A stretch of DNA of 17,370 nt from an uncultured Bacteroidales bacterium (GTDB lineage Bacteria; Bacteroidota; Bacteroidia; Bacteroidales; Paludibacteraceae). Location of the stretch: positions 1 through 17,370 of the forward strand of contig CAIQOG010000266.1 in assembly GCA_903873355.1 (NCBI GenBank), given 5' to 3'. Of the stretch, positions 6,563 to 13,892 are shown in pieces (position 1 is the stretch's first letter; each line of letters starts with the position of its first letter). The notes below the pieces were generated by a model. The model made no database searches. It saw only the letters and a program-made list of their open reading frames with translations, and had not been told where the DNA came from. Made by a program: the position numbers and the translations under genes.

Positions 6563-7856
6563 AGAAAAACTTTCATCGCAGGAAATCATTGATATAGTTG
6601 CTTCGAAAGCTTCAGTAAGCAAGCGCGCTTCAGAAGAATTTCTGAAAGTGATGATTAGCACCATTGAAGAAGCTTTGCTGGCAGGCGATACCGTGAAAAT
6701 TAAGAATTTTGGAACGTTTAAACTCCACTGGAACGAACCACGTAAAAGTGTGAATGTCAAGACCGGCGAAGATATTATACTAGCCGGATATTACAAAGTA
6801 AACTTTACGCCAGAGGCAAATTTGCGTGATTTAGTAAATGAACCGTTTGCTCATTTGGATGCAGTTCAGTTGGACGGTACTCCTGTTGAGTCTGTTCAAA
6901 AGGAAACAGAGTCAATAGATCCTTTAAGAACGTTGAACGAACAGGCTTCAGAAATTAAAGATATTCTGGCCGAGATTATGAACTTTCAATCAGGTAATGA
7001 AGAAACTGAAAAAGACAATTTAGAAGTAACTGTTCAGAAAGAATTTGAAATTACTGAAGAAGAAATTCCACGTCAGGAGCATATAGAAGTAGTTCAGGTT
7101 ACCATAAACGAAACTGTTGTTGAAATAACTGAAATAAAGAAAGAGCAAAATGAAAAAGTAGATGCTTCGGAACCGGTTATTGTAACTGAAAAAGTTGTTG
7201 AAGTAGAAATGCCTGCTTCAGTTATTGATGAATCAGTTTCCGATACAAAAGCTGAAACTATTGAAACTCCGATAGTTGTGTCTGATATAAAGAAGAGTAA
7301 AACCTGGCTTTGGGTGATAATAATATTAATTGTGCTAACTGCAAGTGGTACAGGATTGTATTTTTACTTTCCTCCGGCCAAAAAAACTATGTCTGCATTT
7401 GGGAAATCAATTAAAGTAACTACAACCGAGGCTTTTATAAACTTCTCAGACTGGTTGAATAGCAAACCACAGAAACAAGAAATACCCGTTACAATTGTGA
7501 TTCCAAAGGATACTTCGGCAGTTGATTCAGTTGAAGAGGATGAAATTCTTCCCATTGACAGTTTGCAGTTGCTTTTTGATAATCCACGGAATTATTCAGA
7601 GATTATTGCCACTGAGACCATTAAATCAGGCAGCAGACTTACAACAATGGCAAATAAATATTATGGTTTGAAAGATTTTTGGGTATACATTTATGAAGCT
7701 AACCGTGAAAAGATAAATGATCCGGATAAAATTCCTTCAGGTACGATTATTTATATTCCAAAACTTGACTCAAGACTAATTGATAAAAATAATCAGCGTT
7801 GTATTAATAAAGCAAAGGAATTACATGATTTATATGTAAAAAAAGCCTTAGATTAG
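6555..7856 (+). CDS. HU-domain / transmembrane / LysM fusion protein
   Basis: This 433-residue protein has an unusual order of domains. Residues 1-92 are an HU/IHF-like DNA-binding domain (IKNFGTFKLHWNEPRKSV at 48-65; FTPEANLRDLV at 84-94). Residues 100-245 form a long acidic linker rich in Glu, Val and Thr. A single hydrophobic segment follows at 251-272, preceded by KKSK (246-249) and followed by PPAKK. Residues 353-403 match a LysM domain (IKSGSRLTTMANKYYG, then IPSGTIIYIPKL), which usually binds peptidoglycan sugars. With the lysines before the helix, an N-in orientation is likely: HU in the cytoplasm, LysM in the periplasm. A DNA-to-wall link is inferred, not shown. The start overlaps the preceding HU gene by eight bases, suggesting translational coupling. 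Confidence 0.88.
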   Translation: MSKEKLSSQEIIDIVASKASVSKRASEEFLKVMISTIEEALLAGDTVKIKNFGTFKLHWNEPRKSVNVKTGEDIILAGYYKVNFTPEANLRDLVNEPFAHLDAVQLDGTPVESVQKETESIDPLRTLNEQASEIKDILAEIMNFQSGNEETEKDNLEVTVQKEFEITEEEIPRQEHIEVVQVTINETVVEITEIKKEQNEKVDASEPVIVTEKVVEVEMPASVIDESVSDTKAETIETPIVVSDIKKSKTWLWVIIILIVLTASGTGLYFYFPPAKKTMSAFGKSIKVTTTEAFINFSDWLNSKPQKQEIPVTIVIPKDTSAVDSVEEDEILPIDSLQLLFDNPRNYSEIIATETIKSGSRLTTMANKYYGLKDFWVYIYEANREKINDPDKIPSGTIIYIPKLDSRLIDKNNQRCINKAKELHDLYVKKALD

Positions 7857-7894
7857 AATAATCATCTGCAAAATGGATTTTGATTAAAATTATT

Positions 7895-7935
7895 AAAGAA
7901 GTTCTGTAAATTTTTACAAATTGCAGAACTTTTTT
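7895..7935 (+). terminator. Intrinsic terminator after the HU-LysM gene
   Basis: AAGTTCTG at 7899-7906 pairs with CAGAACTT at 7924-7931. Outward A-T pairs extend the stem, and the inner A/T-rich loop can pair partly. T residues continue to 7935. It closes the ftsY-to-HU unit, 38 bases after the last stop. Confidence 0.8.
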
Positions 7936-8051
7936 AATTCAAAATAATTAAAAAAACAGACAATTTTTTCATTAATGAACGTCCTTTCCATAATAATCTA
8001 AATTCAGGTTAATAGATATTAAATCAGGCAGTTAGCGCATTTAAATAACAC

Positions 8052-8059
8052 TATATTTG
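8052..8059 (+). promoter_or_regulatory. moxR: Probable -7 box for the Bat operon
   Basis: TATATTTG is an exact TAnnTTTG match, 37 bases before the moxR start. The -33 region is weak; TTA at 8032-8034 lies 17 bases upstream. Between the terminator and this box, 7936-8051 holds no gene. It does contain two similar segments (7999-8008 and 8020-8028) about two helical turns apart, which might be an operator. Confidence 0.5.
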
Positions 8060-8095
8060 TTCTGCAAAAAAATAAATAAACAAACATAAAGTAAT

Positions 8096-9091
8096 ATGAT
8101 TCAATCTGTTGATATTAGGGAACTTAACGAACGTATTGAAAAACAAAGTTCGTTTGTAGATGCACTAACCATGGGAATGGACCAGGTGATAATTGGTCAG
8201 AAACACCTTGTAGAATCTTTATTAATCGGATTGTTGTCTGATGGACATATTCTGCTGGAAGGTGTACCGGGACTTGCAAAAACACTTGCAATCAAAACAT
8301 TGTCTGATTTGATAAAGGGTGATTTCAGCCGTATTCAGTTTACACCGGACTTGCTTCCTGCCGATGTGCTTGGAACAATGATTTACAGTCAGAAAAAAGA
8401 AGAATTCAGTATTAAAAAAGGACCAATTTTTGCCAATCTGATTCTGGCCGACGAAATAAACCGCGCTCCGGCTAAAGTACAAAGTGCTTTGCTCGAAGCT
8501 ATGCAGGAGCGTCAGGTTACAATCGGAGAACATACATACAAACTTGATGAGCCATTCCTTGTAATGGCTACTCAAAACCCAATCGAGCAGGAAGGTACAT
8601 ATCCATTGCCCGAAGCTCAGGTTGACCGTTTTATGCTGAAAGTGATTATCAATTATCCAAAAAAAGAAGAAGAAAAATTGATTATCAGACAAAATTTGTT
8701 GAAAGAGAAACCGGTTGTAAAACCAGTTCTTACTCCTAAAGATATTGTTGAGGCTCGTGATGTGGTTCGACTGGTTTATATTGATGAGAAAATTGAACGT
8801 TATATCGTTGATATTGTGTTTGCTACTCGCTTTCCACAAGATTACGGATTAGACTCACTAAAAGAAATGATTTCATTCGGAGCTTCGCCACGTGCTTCCA
8901 TCAATCTTGCTTTAGCAGCCCGTGCTTATGCGTTTATCAAACGTCGTGGTTATGTAATTCCCGAAGATGTTCGTGCAGTATGTTACGATGTGTTGCGTCA
9001 CCGTATTGGCTTGAGTTACGAAGCTGAAGCTAATAATATGACTTCTGACGAAATCATTACAGAAATCCTCAATACAGTTGAAGTCCCTTAA
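8096..9091 (+). CDS. moxR: MoxR-family AAA+ ATPase
   Basis: This 331-residue cytoplasmic ATPase belongs to the MoxR group of AAA+ proteins, chaperone-like machines usually encoded beside von Willebrand A proteins. Visible motifs are Walker A GVPGLAKT (56-63), Walker B LILADEINR (116-124) with the DE pair, the ALLEAMQERQVT segment (131-142) typical of the family, sensor 1 ATQNP (158-162), a VDRFM arginine segment (176-180) and sensor 2 GASPRAS (262-268). The C-terminal helical lid ends at 331. All catalytic residues are present and the length is normal. It opens the Bat operon, followed by DUF58 and VWA proteins, its expected partners. Confidence 0.95.
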   Translation: MIQSVDIRELNERIEKQSSFVDALTMGMDQVIIGQKHLVESLLIGLLSDGHILLEGVPGLAKTLAIKTLSDLIKGDFSRIQFTPDLLPADVLGTMIYSQKKEEFSIKKGPIFANLILADEINRAPAKVQSALLEAMQERQVTIGEHTYKLDEPFLVMATQNPIEQEGTYPLPEAQVDRFMLKVIINYPKKEEEKLIIRQNLLKEKPVVKPVLTPKDIVEARDVVRLVYIDEKIERYIVDIVFATRFPQDYGLDSLKEMISFGASPRASINLALAARAYAFIKRRGYVIPEDVRAVCYDVLRHRIGLSYEAEANNMTSDEIITEILNTVEVP

Positions 9092-9109
9092 ATAATTTCC
9101 AATGAGATA

Positions 9110-9165
9110 AATTTCCAATTTCCAATTCTGTGATAATTGGAATTGATAATTGATAATTGAAAATT
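9110..9165 (+). repeat. Iterated 7-base units and hairpin between moxR and DUF58
   Basis: Units AATTTCC, AATTTCC and AATTCTG (9110-9130) are followed by GATAATT, GGAATT, GATAATT, GATAATT and GAAAATT (9132-9165). An 8-bp perfect stem (9120-9127 with 9135-9142, 7-base loop) lies across the junction. No T tract follows, so it is not a terminator; it might alter message stability between the two genes. Confidence 0.65.
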
Positions 9166-9179
9166 AGCACATTGAACTT

Positions 9180-10046
9180 GTGGAAACCAGCGAATTAATA
9201 AAGAAAGTAAGGAAGATAGAAATCAAAACCCGCGGGTTGTCGAAGAATATTTTCGCGGGCGAATATCACTCAGCGTTTAAAGGACGTGGTATGACATTTG
9301 CCGAAGTGCGTGAATATCAGTACGGCGACGAAATCCGTTCTATCGACTGGAATGTGACGGCGCGTTTCGGACATCCTTATGTTAAGGTTTTTGAAGAAGA
9401 ACGCGAGTTGACAGTAGTTTTATTGATTGACGTTTCGGGAAGTCGTGAATTTGGCACAATTTCACAGCTGAAGAAGGATATTTTCACCGAAGTGGCTGCC
9501 ACACTTGCCTTTTCGACCATTCAGAATAACGATAAAATTGGAGTGATTTTCTTCTCGGATAAAATTGAAAAATTTATTCCGCCCAAAAAAGGAAAAAAAC
9601 ACGTACTTCATATTATTCGTGAATTGATAAATTTTCAACCTGAAAGTAACCAAACGAATATTGCCGGAGCATTGAGATATATGACAAATGCCATAAAGAA
9701 AAGCTCAACTGCATTTATTATTTCCGACATGATGGATAAGAGTTTTGAAAAAGAACTTACCATTGCCAGTCGGAAACATGATATGGTAGCTTTACAGGTT
9801 TACGATATACGTGAAACAGAATTACCTGATGTGGGACTTATAAAGTTGAAAGATGCTGAAACCGGTGAGCGAATCTGGGTTGATACTTCTGATAAACGAC
9901 TGAGAACAAGCTATAAACATGCCTGGGGTCAGAATCAACTTGAACTTCAGAAAACCTTTACAAAATCAGGAGTCGACATGGTTTCGATGAGTACTTCTGA
10001 GGATTATGTACGTGCTTTGATGAAGTTATTCAAAATGAGAGCCTGA
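9180..10046 (+). CDS. DUF58 protein of the Bat operon (VWA-like)
   Basis: The 288-residue protein is a DUF58 member, a soluble von Willebrand A-like protein usually paired with MoxR. The DUF58 signature runs over residues 35-62 (GRGMTFAEVREYQYGDE, then SIDWNVTAR). The metal-ion-dependent adhesion site is DVSGS (84-88), with N160/T159 in QTN and ISD at 181-183 as likely further site residues. No signal peptide or membrane helix is seen, so it should sit in the cytoplasm. GTG at 9180 is chosen because the resulting METSELIKKVRKIEIKTRG start matches the family, and an in-frame TAG at 9165 rules out anything much earlier. It was probably translated from the moxR transcript. Confidence 0.93.
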   Translation: METSELIKKVRKIEIKTRGLSKNIFAGEYHSAFKGRGMTFAEVREYQYGDEIRSIDWNVTARFGHPYVKVFEEERELTVVLLIDVSGSREFGTISQLKKDIFTEVAATLAFSTIQNNDKIGVIFFSDKIEKFIPPKKGKKHVLHIIRELINFQPESNQTNIAGALRYMTNAIKKSSTAFIISDMMDKSFEKELTIASRKHDMVALQVYDIRETELPDVGLIKLKDAETGERIWVDTSDKRLRTSYKHAWGQNQLELQKTFTKSGVDMVSMSTSEDYVRALMKLFKMRA

Positions 10047-10096
10047 TTAATTTACGATTTCCAAATTTACAATTGCTAAAGATCGAATTTGATTGT

Positions 10097-11068
10097 ATGA
10101 GAAAAACTTTATTGTTTTTAATTTTTCTAATAACTTCATTTGCAAGTATTGACTTATTTTCCCAAAAAATAACTGTGAATGCGAAGATTGATTCAACCAT
10201 GATTTGGATTGGGAATCAGGCGCATTTGACTTATGAGGTTTCTCAGCAACCTAATCAGAAAGTCATTATGCCAATTTTTGCCGATTCTATTCCCGGAGGT
10301 CTTGAATTGGTTGAGCCCGGCAAAATGGATACCTCTAAATCTCCTGATGGTCATTTAGTTGTTACCCAGCGTTATTTGGTAACTGCTTTCAAAGATTCAC
10401 TTTTATACATCCCTGCTTTTCCTTTTGTCTTGAACGGAGATACAGTTTGGTCTAAATCCTTATCGCTTAAGGTTGTACAACCTTTTAAAATAGATACTGC
10501 ATCTAAAGCAATTGCCGATATTAAGCCTGTATTTGATATGCGTTTTGATTGGCGTGATTTTCTGAAAACTGTTCTTTTGGTTTTAGTTATACTTATATTA
10601 ATCGGTGTTTTGATTTATTTATTCCAACGGTTTTTCAAGAAAAAACCTGTTCTGACAGAGAATGAAATCAAATTGTTGCAGCCTGCTCATGTAGTGGCAT
10701 TGAACCAACTTGACAAAATCAAACAGGAAAAACTCTGGCAGCAAGATCGCCCCAAGGAATATCATACCGAATTAACAGATGTTTTAAGAGAATATATTGA
10801 ACGTATTTTCAATATTAATAGCATGGAAATGACTTCGGAAGAAATTTTAGACCATTTACGCTCGTTGCGAATGGAACAAAAATCGACTTACCAGAGTCTT
10901 CAACAAATACTTAAACTTGCTGATCTGGTGAAATTTGCAAAATGGAATGCAGCACCCGATGAACATGAGTTAAGCCTGATTAATGCCTATTTGTTTGTAA
11001 ATCAGACTAAAATAGAAGAGGTAAAACCAATTGATGAAATAAAGAAAGAGGAAATTACTGAAGTTTAG
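10097..11068 (+). CDS. BatD-like Ig/transmembrane protein between DUF58 and BatA
   Basis: The 323-residue protein occupies the standard third place in Bacteroidales Bat operons. A signal peptide (residues 1-22) is followed by a beta-rich periplasmic domain (24-130). One transmembrane helix lies at 157-177. A helical cytoplasmic domain fills 185-310. The domain plan repeats that of BatD, and the cytoplasmic parts share a tyrosine-led helix (222-238; BatD 523-538) and a motif like LVKFA (278-282; BatD FARFA 576-580). Common origin is therefore likely. The role is unknown; membrane assembly with BatA/BatB is inferred. ATG at 10097 is chosen over TTG at 10073, since it starts directly at a basic, hydrophobic signal peptide. 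The spacer from DUF58 is 50 bases of A/T-rich sequence. Confidence 0.85.
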   Translation: MRKTLLFLIFLITSFASIDLFSQKITVNAKIDSTMIWIGNQAHLTYEVSQQPNQKVIMPIFADSIPGGLELVEPGKMDTSKSPDGHLVVTQRYLVTAFKDSLLYIPAFPFVLNGDTVWSKSLSLKVVQPFKIDTASKAIADIKPVFDMRFDWRDFLKTVLLVLVILILIGVLIYLFQRFFKKKPVLTENEIKLLQPAHVVALNQLDKIKQEKLWQQDRPKEYHTELTDVLREYIERIFNINSMEMTSEEILDHLRSLRMEQKSTYQSLQQILKLADLVKFAKWNAAPDEHELSLINAYLFVNQTKIEEVKPIDEIKKEEITEV

Positions 11069-11113
11069 AATCATTAATCAGATTTAAACCAGTACTAAAA
11101 TTAAAAAATTAAA

Positions 11114-12097
11114 ATGTCATTTCATAATCCTGAATATCTTTTTTTACTATTGCTGCTTATTCCGGTTGTACTTTGGTATATCTGGGAAATGCAGAAATCG
11201 GATGCGAGTATGCAAATATCATCGCATCGAAATTTATTGAAATTTCCACCGAGCAAAAAAATTAAATTCAGACATAGTTTGTTTGTATTCAGAGTCTTAT
11301 CAATTATTTGCATCGTTATTGCTCTTGCTCGACCACAGGCTTCTAACAGTTGGAGAACTCAGAATGCCGAAGGTATTGATATTATGATGGCGCTCGACTT
11401 ATCGGGTACTATGATGGCTGAGGATTTAAAACCAAACCGGCTTGAAGCTGCCAAAGCAGTTGCATCGGAATTTATTTTTTCACGTCCGAACGATAATATT
11501 GGTTTGGTGGTTTTTGCCCGCGAGAGTTTTACACAATGCCCGCTGACTATTGATCATGCCGTATTGATAAATCTGTTCAACAGTGTAAAATACGGACTGA
11601 TTGAGGATGGAACAGCCATTGGTTTAGGACTTGCAAATGCTGTGAACCGAATCAAAGACAGTAAAGCCAGGTCGAAAGTAATTATTCTTTTGACTGATGG
11701 ATCGAACAATTGTGGTGATATTGCCCCGATAACTGCTGCAGAAATTGCCAAAACATTTGGAGTGCGAATTTACACAATTGGTGTTGGAACTCATGGAATA
11801 GTGAATATCCCTGTGCCAACTCCTATGGGAATTCAATATCAGCAAATGCAGTCAGAATTTGATGCAAAATCATTGCAGGAAATTGCCAACATGACAGGTG
11901 GAAAGTATTACAATGCAACAGATAATACAAAACTTCGTAGGATTTATCAGGATATTGATAAACTGGAGAAGACAAAAATAAGCGTTCAACAATACAGTAA
12001 AAAAGAAGAACAATTTTATGTGTTCGGTTTGTTGGCTTTAATATTCCTTGCATTGGAAATATTACTCAGAAATACCATTTTTAGAAAGATACCGTAA
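11114..12097 (+). CDS. batA: BatA, VWA-domain membrane protein
   Basis: BatA is one of two membrane-bound VWA proteins of the aerotolerance operon. The 327-residue protein begins with the Bat N-terminal domain (FHNPEYLFLLLLLIPVVLW), with membrane helices at 8-24 and 57-72. The VWA domain (about 88-290) follows and a C-terminal membrane helix lies at 305-322. Adhesion-site residues are D95, S97 and T99 (DLSGT), T167 (DGTAIG) and D195 (LTDGS). The third residue is Thr rather than the usual Ser; it can still coordinate metal. The VWA domain should face the cytoplasm or periplasm depending on the helix count; an even number before it fits the periplasm if the N-terminus is outside. It is 45 bases from the preceding gene and 11 from batB. 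Confidence 0.94.
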   Translation: MSFHNPEYLFLLLLLIPVVLWYIWEMQKSDASMQISSHRNLLKFPPSKKIKFRHSLFVFRVLSIICIVIALARPQASNSWRTQNAEGIDIMMALDLSGTMMAEDLKPNRLEAAKAVASEFIFSRPNDNIGLVVFARESFTQCPLTIDHAVLINLFNSVKYGLIEDGTAIGLGLANAVNRIKDSKARSKVIILLTDGSNNCGDIAPITAAEIAKTFGVRIYTIGVGTHGIVNIPVPTPMGIQYQQMQSEFDAKSLQEIANMTGGKYYNATDNTKLRRIYQDIDKLEKTKISVQQYSKKEEQFYVFGLLALIFLALEILLRNTIFRKIP

Positions 12098-12108
12098 CGA
12101 TAGAAGAA

Positions 12109-13152
12109 ATGTTTAGATTAGCTCATCCCGAATTTTTGGTTTTACTGCTGCTGATACCTCTATTAGTCGGAGTATTCATCTATTCAAATATTATAAAAAA
12201 CCGGAAGATTAAGAAATTTGGTAACCCTGAACTGATTAATCAGTTGATGCCCAACGTTTCTTTTTTAAGACCAAAAGTTAAGTTTTACCTTCAACTGATT
12301 GCTGTTTTGCTATTGGTGATTGTTTTGGCACAACCGCAATTTGGTACTAAAGTTGAAAATTCGAAGCGAAAGGGAATAGAAGTAATGATTGCCCTGGACG
12401 TGTCAAACTCTATGATGGCACAGGATGTTCAACCGAGCAGACTCGAAAAAGCCAAGCAGGTTTTGTCCCGATTGATTGATGATATGAATGATGACAAGAT
12501 AGGTTTGGTCGTTTTTGCCGGCGATGCTTATACTCAATTACCAATAACAGCAGATTATGTGTCGGCTAAAATGTTTTTGTCTTCGATTTCAACTCAAATG
12601 GTTCAACGTCAGGGAACAGCTATTGGAAGCGCTATAGATTTATGTATAAAGTCTTTAGGTCAGAAAAATAAGAATGGTCGTGCTATAATTGTAATAACCG
12701 ATGGTGAAAACCACGAAGACGATGCAATTGGTGCCGCGAAATTAGCTGCCGACAATGATATTGTGGTTCATGTAATAGGTATGGGTAAGCCCGATGGTGC
12801 GCCTATTCCTGTACCCGGAACGATGAGTTTCTGGAAGGATAAAGATGGTAATGTGGTGGTTTCAAAGCTGAACGAGCAAATGTGTAAAGAACTTGCTGTT
12901 GCCGGAAAAGGCTTTTATGTCCATGCTGATAATAGCAACAGCGCCTATCGGGTTATCACAAAAGAGCTTGATAAAATGGCCAAGTCGGACATTAAATCAA
13001 CAATTTTCTCGGAGTATAACGAACAATTTCAGTCTTTTGCGATTTTAGCCTTAGTACTTTTGTTGGTCGATTTCTTTGTATTCGATCGCAAAAACAAACG
13101 ACTAAGTAAGATTAAAATTTTTGATTTGAAAGATAAAGTTATCCAAAACTGA
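12109..13152 (+). CDS. batB: BatB, VWA-domain membrane protein
   Basis: BatB is the second membrane-bound VWA protein, a paralog of BatA with the same plan: HPEFLVLLLLIPLLVGVFIY start, membrane helices at about 9-25 and 60-75, a VWA domain at 88-300, and a C-terminal helix at 313-330. The adhesion site is the canonical D97, S99, S101 (DVSNS), with T170 (GTAIG) and D198 (ITDGENHED). It probably pairs with BatA in one membrane complex, as the operon order suggests. An N-terminal tail after the last helix is basic and likely cytoplasmic. Length (347 residues) is normal. batC starts 13 bases after the stop. No frameshift or missing residue is seen. Confidence 0.94.
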   Translation: MFRLAHPEFLVLLLLIPLLVGVFIYSNIIKNRKIKKFGNPELINQLMPNVSFLRPKVKFYLQLIAVLLLVIVLAQPQFGTKVENSKRKGIEVMIALDVSNSMMAQDVQPSRLEKAKQVLSRLIDDMNDDKIGLVVFAGDAYTQLPITADYVSAKMFLSSISTQMVQRQGTAIGSAIDLCIKSLGQKNKNGRAIIVITDGENHEDDAIGAAKLAADNDIVVHVIGMGKPDGAPIPVPGTMSFWKDKDGNVVVSKLNEQMCKELAVAGKGFYVHADNSNSAYRVITKELDKMAKSDIKSTIFSEYNEQFQSFAILALVLLLVDFFVFDRKNKRLSKIKIFDLKDKVIQN

Positions 13153-13165
13153 TTATAATTTATTT

Positions 13166-13846
13166 ATGAAGAGGATAGTTTATATATTGATGTTGAGTGT
13201 GTTGACGATGAATTTGTCGGCGCAAAAGGAAAGTGATGATGTGCGGACCGGTAATAAATTTTATAAAGCATCGAAATTTACTGAAGCTGAAATAGCATAC
13301 CGCAAGGCATTGGTTAAAAATAAATCATCATTCGAAGCGAATTACAATCTTGGAAATGCTTTGTTTCGTCAAAAAAAGTATCCCGAAGCATTGGAACAGT
13401 ATAATAATGCATTGGCTCTCAACTCAAAAGAAAAAACAAAACTTGCTGCCGCATTGCACAATGCCGGAAACTCATTGCTGGTAAGTGATAAAATAGAGGA
13501 AAGTATTAAAGCTTATAAATCGGCTTTAAAAAATAATCCTTCCGACAACGAAACCCGTTATAATCTGGCTTATGCTCAGACTTTGCTAAAAAATCAGAAG
13601 AAAGATAAAAATAAGGATAAGAAAGACCAGGATAAAGATCAAAAGAAAGATCAGAATCAACAACCTCAACCTCAACCACAACAGCCAAAAGAGCAACCTC
13701 AACAGGCACAAAATAATCAGCCCAAGATGACCAAAGAAAATGCTCAGCAAATTTTGGATGCATTATCTCAGGATGAAAAAAATGCTCAGGATAAGGCTAA
13801 GAAAGTGCCGGTAAGGGCGGCTAAAAAAGCTGAAAAAGACTGGTGA
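13166..13846 (+). CDS. batC: BatC, periplasmic TPR protein
   Basis: BatC is a secreted TPR protein of the operon. Residues 1-20 are a signal peptide (MKRIVYILMLSVLTMNLSAQ). Residues about 23-140 contain three TPR-like repeats, with the typical YNLGNALFRQKKYPEALEQY (60-79). A charged and then Gln/Pro-rich stretch follows at 143-187, clearly of low complexity. The tail (188-226) is a short conserved helix ending KKAEKDW. The TPR part should bind other Bat proteins in the periplasm. In some Bacteroidota batB and batC are fused; here they are separate with a 13-base spacer. The 226-residue length is ordinary. Confidence 0.9.
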   Translation: MKRIVYILMLSVLTMNLSAQKESDDVRTGNKFYKASKFTEAEIAYRKALVKNKSSFEANYNLGNALFRQKKYPEALEQYNNALALNSKEKTKLAAALHNAGNSLLVSDKIEESIKAYKSALKNNPSDNETRYNLAYAQTLLKNQKKDKNKDKKDQDKDQKKDQNQQPQPQPQQPKEQPQQAQNNQPKMTKENAQQILDALSQDEKNAQDKAKKVPVRAAKKAEKDW

Positions 13847-13851
13847 AAAAC

Positions 13852-13879
13852 AGTTTATAGTTAATAGTTTTCAGTTAAA
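13852..13879 (+). repeat. Four 7-base units before batD
   Basis: AGTTTAT, AGTTAAT, AGTTTTC and AGTTAAA lie end to end (AGTT plus three variable bases), directly after the batC stop and just before the A-rich start region of batD. Compare the 7-base arrays at 3880-3900 and 9110-9165. Confidence 0.6.
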
Positions 13880-13892
13880 GAAAAAAATATAT

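Noticed and set aside
8222..8839. A 205-residue reading frame on the - strand
   Set aside because: It lies wholly inside moxR, whose motifs are intact, and its translation (runs of Phe, no recognisable domain) is the reverse of a Lys/Glu-rich gene.
9110..9165. CRISPR-like array
   Set aside because: Units are only 6-7 bases and have no spacers, so this is a short tandem array.
10073..10096. TTG at 10073 as the start of the BatD-like gene
   Set aside because: It adds eight residues, including acidic ones, before a well-formed signal peptide that starts at ATG 10097.
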